NCBI GenBank assembly: GCA_016721605.1 | Contig: JADKHS010000022.1 | Coordinates: forward strand, 1-20,184 | Direction of reading: 5' to 3' | DNA: 20,184 nt | Source: Nitrosomonadales bacterium | GTDB lineage: Bacteria; Pseudomonadota; Gammaproteobacteria; Burkholderiales; Gallionellaceae | Shown here: piece after piece, positions 16,476-20,184 of the stretch | How positions within the stretch are numbered: position 1 is the first letter of the stretch | Layout of the letters: each line of letters starts with the position of its first letter | The notes under the pieces: model-generated | Told to the model about the DNA's origin: nothing | The model's input: the letters and a program-made list of their open reading frames with translations, nothing else | The model's database searches: none | Position numbers and translations under genes: made by a program

Positions 16476-16625
16476 CTATAGGGCACCTCCAAAAATCCAA
16501 TTTTCGTCACAATACGGCGTTACTCGAAAAAATTATCGCTTATATATCAACCGTATGCAGCGATCAAATTTTTTACTCGTGCCTTGTCTTGCTTAGCTAC
16601 TTAAATTTTTAGAGGCGCTCTATAG
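16476..16625. repeat. 150-bp terminal-inverted-repeat element (MITE-like)
   Basis: The left end CTATAGGGCACCTCCAAAAA (from 16476) and the right end (to 16625), read as its reverse complement CTATAGAGCGCCTCTAAAAA, agree over about 22 bases with four mismatches. The interior (TTTTCGTCACAATACGGCG, TTATATATCAACCGTATG) has no coding capacity. The flanks are similar short words (ACTGC left, AATGC right), which may be a decayed target duplication. It lies at the junction between moderate-GC sequence and the GC-rich export operon. From memory, similar sequences recur in some betaproteobacterial genomes. Confidence 0.7.
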
Positions 16626-16813
16626 AATGCTTGCGGACGTAACTTTAATTCCCATCGCCTCCACCATCAAAAATAATGTCACCCTTGTGGTTGCATTATT
16701 TTTGGTGTTGCCATTTGCTGAAATCGTCCCTGACCACCTCCAGCGCACCGGACGGTGTACCTCTCCTCGTGTATCATGTTGGCCACCATGCATACTCACT
16801 CTGGAGTAACACC
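16626..16813 (+). other. non-coding junction between repeat element and export operon
   Basis: About 190 bases between the repeat and the adaptor gene. Base composition rises along it. A short open frame (16627-16809) has no recognisable family features and is probably chance. The segment ends with TGGAG (16802-16806), a well-placed ribosome site for the damaged adaptor start at 16814. No clear promoter was found. Confidence 0.4.
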
Positions 16814-18034
16814 ATAAAACGCCACCTGTTCCTCGTCGCCGTCGCCTGCCTAATCTTAGGTGCCTTGGCATGGGGGCTGGTACAGAAAATGCGAGGGCCG
16901 GCCTTGGTCGGTTATGAAGTGGTAGCGCAGCCGCTGGTGCAGACGGTCGTGGCAACCGGCCGGGTTGCGGCCGTATCGCGCGCTCAGGTCGGCAGCCCGG
17001 TGACCGGCGTGATTGTCGAGCGGCGTGTGAAGGAGGGCGACGTGGTGCAGCCTGGCGACGTGCTGGCGTTGCTGCGTGCCGATGACCTCGAGGCGGCCGT
17101 GCGTGAAGCAGAGGTTGCCCTGGCCCAGTTGCAACAGTCGACGCGTCCACAGGCGCAGGCCGCATTGCGCGAGGCGGAGGCGAGGCTGGCTCAAGCCATC
17201 CGCTAAGCCCAGCGAAGTCGGGCCCTGTTTCAACGGCAAGCGGTCGCCCGGGAAACGATGGAACGGGCGATACAGGCCGAAACCATTGCCCGCACCGCCG
17301 CCGAGCAGGCGCGGCTGACCGCCCGTTCGCTAGTGGCAGGCAACCCAAACGAGGCTGCGGCACGCGCCCGAGTGGCCAGTGCCAAGGCGCAGCTTGCCAA
17401 AACCACGATCCGCACCGAAGTCGCCGGTACAGTGCTCACCCGCAATGCCGAGCCGGGTGATCTGGTGCAGCCCAGCCGCGTCCTGTTCGAAATCGCCCGC
17501 AACGACGACACCGAAGTGCTGGTACCACTGGATGAAAAAAACCTCGAAGTACTCGCGGTCGGCCAGGCGGCCATGTGCATCTCCGACGCCTACCCTGCGC
17601 GGCCGTTCCCGGCAAAGGTCAGCTTCATCGCGCCCAGGGTGGATCCGCAGCGCGGCACAGTGGATATTCGCCTCACCGTGACGCCGGTGCCCGACTTTCT
17701 GCGCCAGGACATGACCATCTCAGTGAACGTGGAAACGGGCCGCCGGAACAATGCCATCGTAGTGCCTAATGATGCGCTGGGTGCCAAGAACGGCAACCGC
17801 GCGGAGCTGTGGCTGGTCTCCGATGGCCGCGCCACGCGACGTCAAGTGCAGTTGGGCCTGCGTGGCCTGATCCAAACAGAAGTCACGGCCGGTTTGCGGG
17901 TCGGCGACTGGATCTTGGCGGATGCGCAGGCCGCAGTGGCACAAGGCGATCGGGTGCGCGTAGTGTCCAGCAGCCTGTCTGTCGGTGCTGCGAAGACTGC
18001 CACGCGCAAGGAATTGCCCGCTAAACTGGACTGA
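16814..18034 (+). pseudogene. periplasmic adaptor (HlyD/MacA-type membrane fusion protein) with ATA at start and in-frame TAA
   Basis: The adaptor links an inner-membrane ABC exporter to the outer membrane. After a ribosome site (TGGAG) the expected start codon at 16814 reads ATA, followed by KRHLFLVAVACLILGALAWG, a membrane anchor. Then come the barrel-sandwich half (VVATGRVAAVSRAQVGSPVT), a coiled-coil hairpin (VREAEVALAQLQQS...AALREAEARLAQAIR), and TAA at 17204-17206. Translation in the same frame continues directly after the stop as AQRSRALFQRQAVARETMER, the second lipoyl half (TTIRTEVAGTVLTRNAEPGD) and the beta-barrel (VLVPLDEKNLEVL) to the stop at 18034. The stop codon therefore replaces one sense codon (CAA or GAA likely) and no frame is lost. 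Without read-through, the fragments would be 16814-17206 and, from ATG 17258, 17258-18034. The end overlaps the permease start by one base. Confidence 0.85.
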
Positions 18035-19234
18035 TGCCGATGTGGATCGAGTGGATCATCGCCACCAAGTTCCTGCATGAAGGCAAGGTGCAAAGTACGC
18101 TGATCCTGGTCGGCATTGCCGTGGGCGTCGCGGTAATCGTCTTCCTCACTGCGCTGATCACCGGATTGCAGAGCAATATCATCAACCGCACCCTGGGTAC
18201 CCAGGCCCACATCAAGGTTCAACCTACAGAAGAGCGCAACCGCATCCTGTCGCCCGCCGCAGGAAGTGTGCAGCTGGTGCTGGAGGACAAACGCGCCCAG
18301 CGCCTGCGCTCGATCAACAACTGGCAGCAGGTGCGCGACGTGCTCGACACGCTGCCGCGGGTCACGGCCGTGTCGCCGGTGATCTCGGGGCCGGCGTTCG
18401 CGCGCCGCGGCGAGGCACTGCTGTCGGTGGTGCTGGTCGGCATCGATGCGCCGCGCTACCAGCGCATCATCCCGATCCAGAACGACATTGTCGCGGGTGT
18501 GTTTCGCATCGGGGCCGGCGACGCCGTAATCGGCAAGCAGCTGGCCACTGACCTCGGCCTGCGCGCGGGCGACAAGCTACGGCTGGACGGCGGCCAGCAA
18601 AGGGAGAGCGTGGTGAACGTGGCCGGGATCTTCGAGCTGGGGGTGCGCGAACTGGACTCGCGCTACGTATACCTGGAAATGAAGCAAGTGCAGTCGCTGC
18701 TCAACCTGCCCGGTGCCGCGACGATCATTGACGTGACGGTGGATGATATTTTCGACGCGCAGGCAGTGGCCGCGCGCATCACCCGCCTCACAGGACTGAA
18801 GGCAGAAAGCTGGATGGAAACCAACGCCCAGCTGATGAACGCCTTGCGCTCACAAAGCCTTTCCACGCAGATGATCAGCGCGTTCGTAGCATTGAGCGTG
18901 GCACTTGGCATCGCCAGCGTGCTGTCGGTGAGCGTAGTGCAGCGCACGCGCGAGATCGGCATCCTGCGGGCCATGGGCACCACACGGCAACAGATGCTAC
19001 GCGTGTTCCTGGTGCAGGGCGCGCTGTTCGGGCTGGCCGGCTCGCTACTGGGTGGCTTGGCCGGTTATGGTCTGGTGGGCGCATTCAATACCTTCGGGCC
19101 AAAACTGTTCTATATCCCGGTGAGTCCGTGGCTGCTGGTGGCCGCTACTGGATTGGCAATGGTCACCGGCATCCTTTCGGCAGCCGTGCCTGCCAGACGC
19201 GCCGCTTCCCTCGACCCGGTGGAGGCAATCCGCC

Positions 19235-19242
<8 letters not shown>
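18034..19242 (+). CDS. ABC transporter permease, MacB/LolC-like (FtsX domain)
   Basis: An inner-membrane protein of 402 residues with the four-helix MacB/FtsX layout. Helix 1 (about 21-44) is followed by a periplasmic core of about 230 residues (VQPTEERNRILSP..., PVISGPAFARRGEALLSVVL), helix 2 with ALSVALGIASVLSVSVVQRT, the cytoplasmic coupling segment TREIGILRAMGTTRQQM, then helices 3 and 4 and a VPARRAASLDPVEAIRHV end. This last motif is typical of MacB and LolC/E permeases, which act as mechanotransducers rather than as channels. ATG 18034 overlaps the adaptor stop (TGATG), and the ATPase start overlaps its own end by eight bases, so the three genes are translationally coupled. With an adaptor upstream, export of a small molecule or peptide is more likely than lipoprotein release; the substrate is not known. 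Confidence 0.92.
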
Positions 19243-19939
<697 letters not shown>

Positions 19940-20184
19940 TTTCGGTCCGGAAGACAGTAAAGACGGTATCAACGTTAGTCCAGGCTACGCTTGCTGACAG
20001 TATCAATTGATACCTGAAGGCGGAATGACCGCTACTGCTAAGAGAATGTGCATGCAGCAAGCTACAAATGTCCGCAGTGAGTCAGAAACGGCACGTCGCT
20101 ATTGACAACTGCATCCCAAAAACCCGATGTAAGCATTACCTCCAAAAGTTTACTATCGATAATTAGTTTTATCGTTGGTCAGCT
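19940..20184. other. non-coding tail with two palindromes
   Basis: No gene of credible length was found after the ATPase, and the composition drops back toward AT-richer sequence. GTATCAATTGATAC (20000-20013) is a perfect 14-base palindrome. CGATAA-TTAGTT-TTATCG (20157-20174) is an inverted repeat with six-base arms, a shape often seen at LysR-type regulator sites. The next gene, if any, lies outside the window. Confidence 0.35.

Noticed and set aside
16620..17363. Long minus-strand open frame of 247 codons opposite the adaptor gene
   Set aside because: Its translation is rich in Arg, Pro and Ala with no domain pattern, as expected for the antisense of GC-rich coding sequence, while the plus strand shows a clear adaptor.

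Overview
The window looks like part of a chromosome from a betaproteobacterium. The best guess is the Nitrosomonadales/Gallionellales range, judged from the protein families and moderate-GC coding sequence; this is inference, because no rRNA or other phylogenetic marker is present. Most of the window (1 to about 16,475) has moderate GC (26 of 60 bases at 8161-8220 by hand count). It holds single genes and short operons separated by AT-rich spacers. From about 16,640 to 19,940 the sequence turns strongly GC-rich (42 of 60 at 18301-18360), which suggests an acquired module.

Layout. (1) 172-3194: a VanZ-type membrane protein running into a large O-antigen-ligase-like membrane protein, probably for exopolysaccharide or envelope polymer assembly. 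Three VanZ-like units can be seen, the third on the other side of a reading-frame break. (2) 3325-3720, minus strand: a small exported protein of unknown function. (3) 4016-6377: a cytoplasmic PAS-PAS NarL-type histidine kinase overlapping its response regulator; the regulator's DNA-binding domain is cut off by a one-base frameshift. (4) 6378-6947: an AT-rich spacer with several hairpins and a 111-bp inverted-repeat (MITE/REP-like) element. (5) 6948-8920: a BCAM0308-like zinc-motif protein followed by an HtrA/Deg serine protease whose lipoprotein signal is out of frame with the body. (6) 9054-9575, minus: a hypoxanthine/uracil DNA glycosylase. (7) 9817-11794: an AIM24/TIGR00266-type protein with a membrane-anchored M48 metalloprotease. 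(8) 11849-12754, minus: a YihY/BrkB membrane protein. (9) 13020-13313: a secreted ComEA-like helix-hairpin-helix protein. (10) 13527-14414: cysteine synthase B (CysM), convergent with a YheS-like ABC-F ATPase (14455-16308, minus). (11) 16476-16625: a 150-bp terminal-inverted-repeat element. (12) 16814-19939: a GC-rich, translationally coupled adaptor-permease-ATPase export operon (MacAB/Lol-like). Its adaptor gene has ATA where ATG is expected and an in-frame TAA.

Theme. Envelope work dominates: polymer ligation, periplasmic proteolysis, membrane-anchored proteolysis, secreted DNA binding and export. Four genes or gene pairs carry reading-frame damage (about 1026-1110, 6223-6230, 7550-7554, and 16814 plus 17204). 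These are either consensus errors in the assembly or real decay, and this is the main caution for anyone using the annotation. No CRISPR array, tRNA, rRNA, phage or transposase gene was seen.
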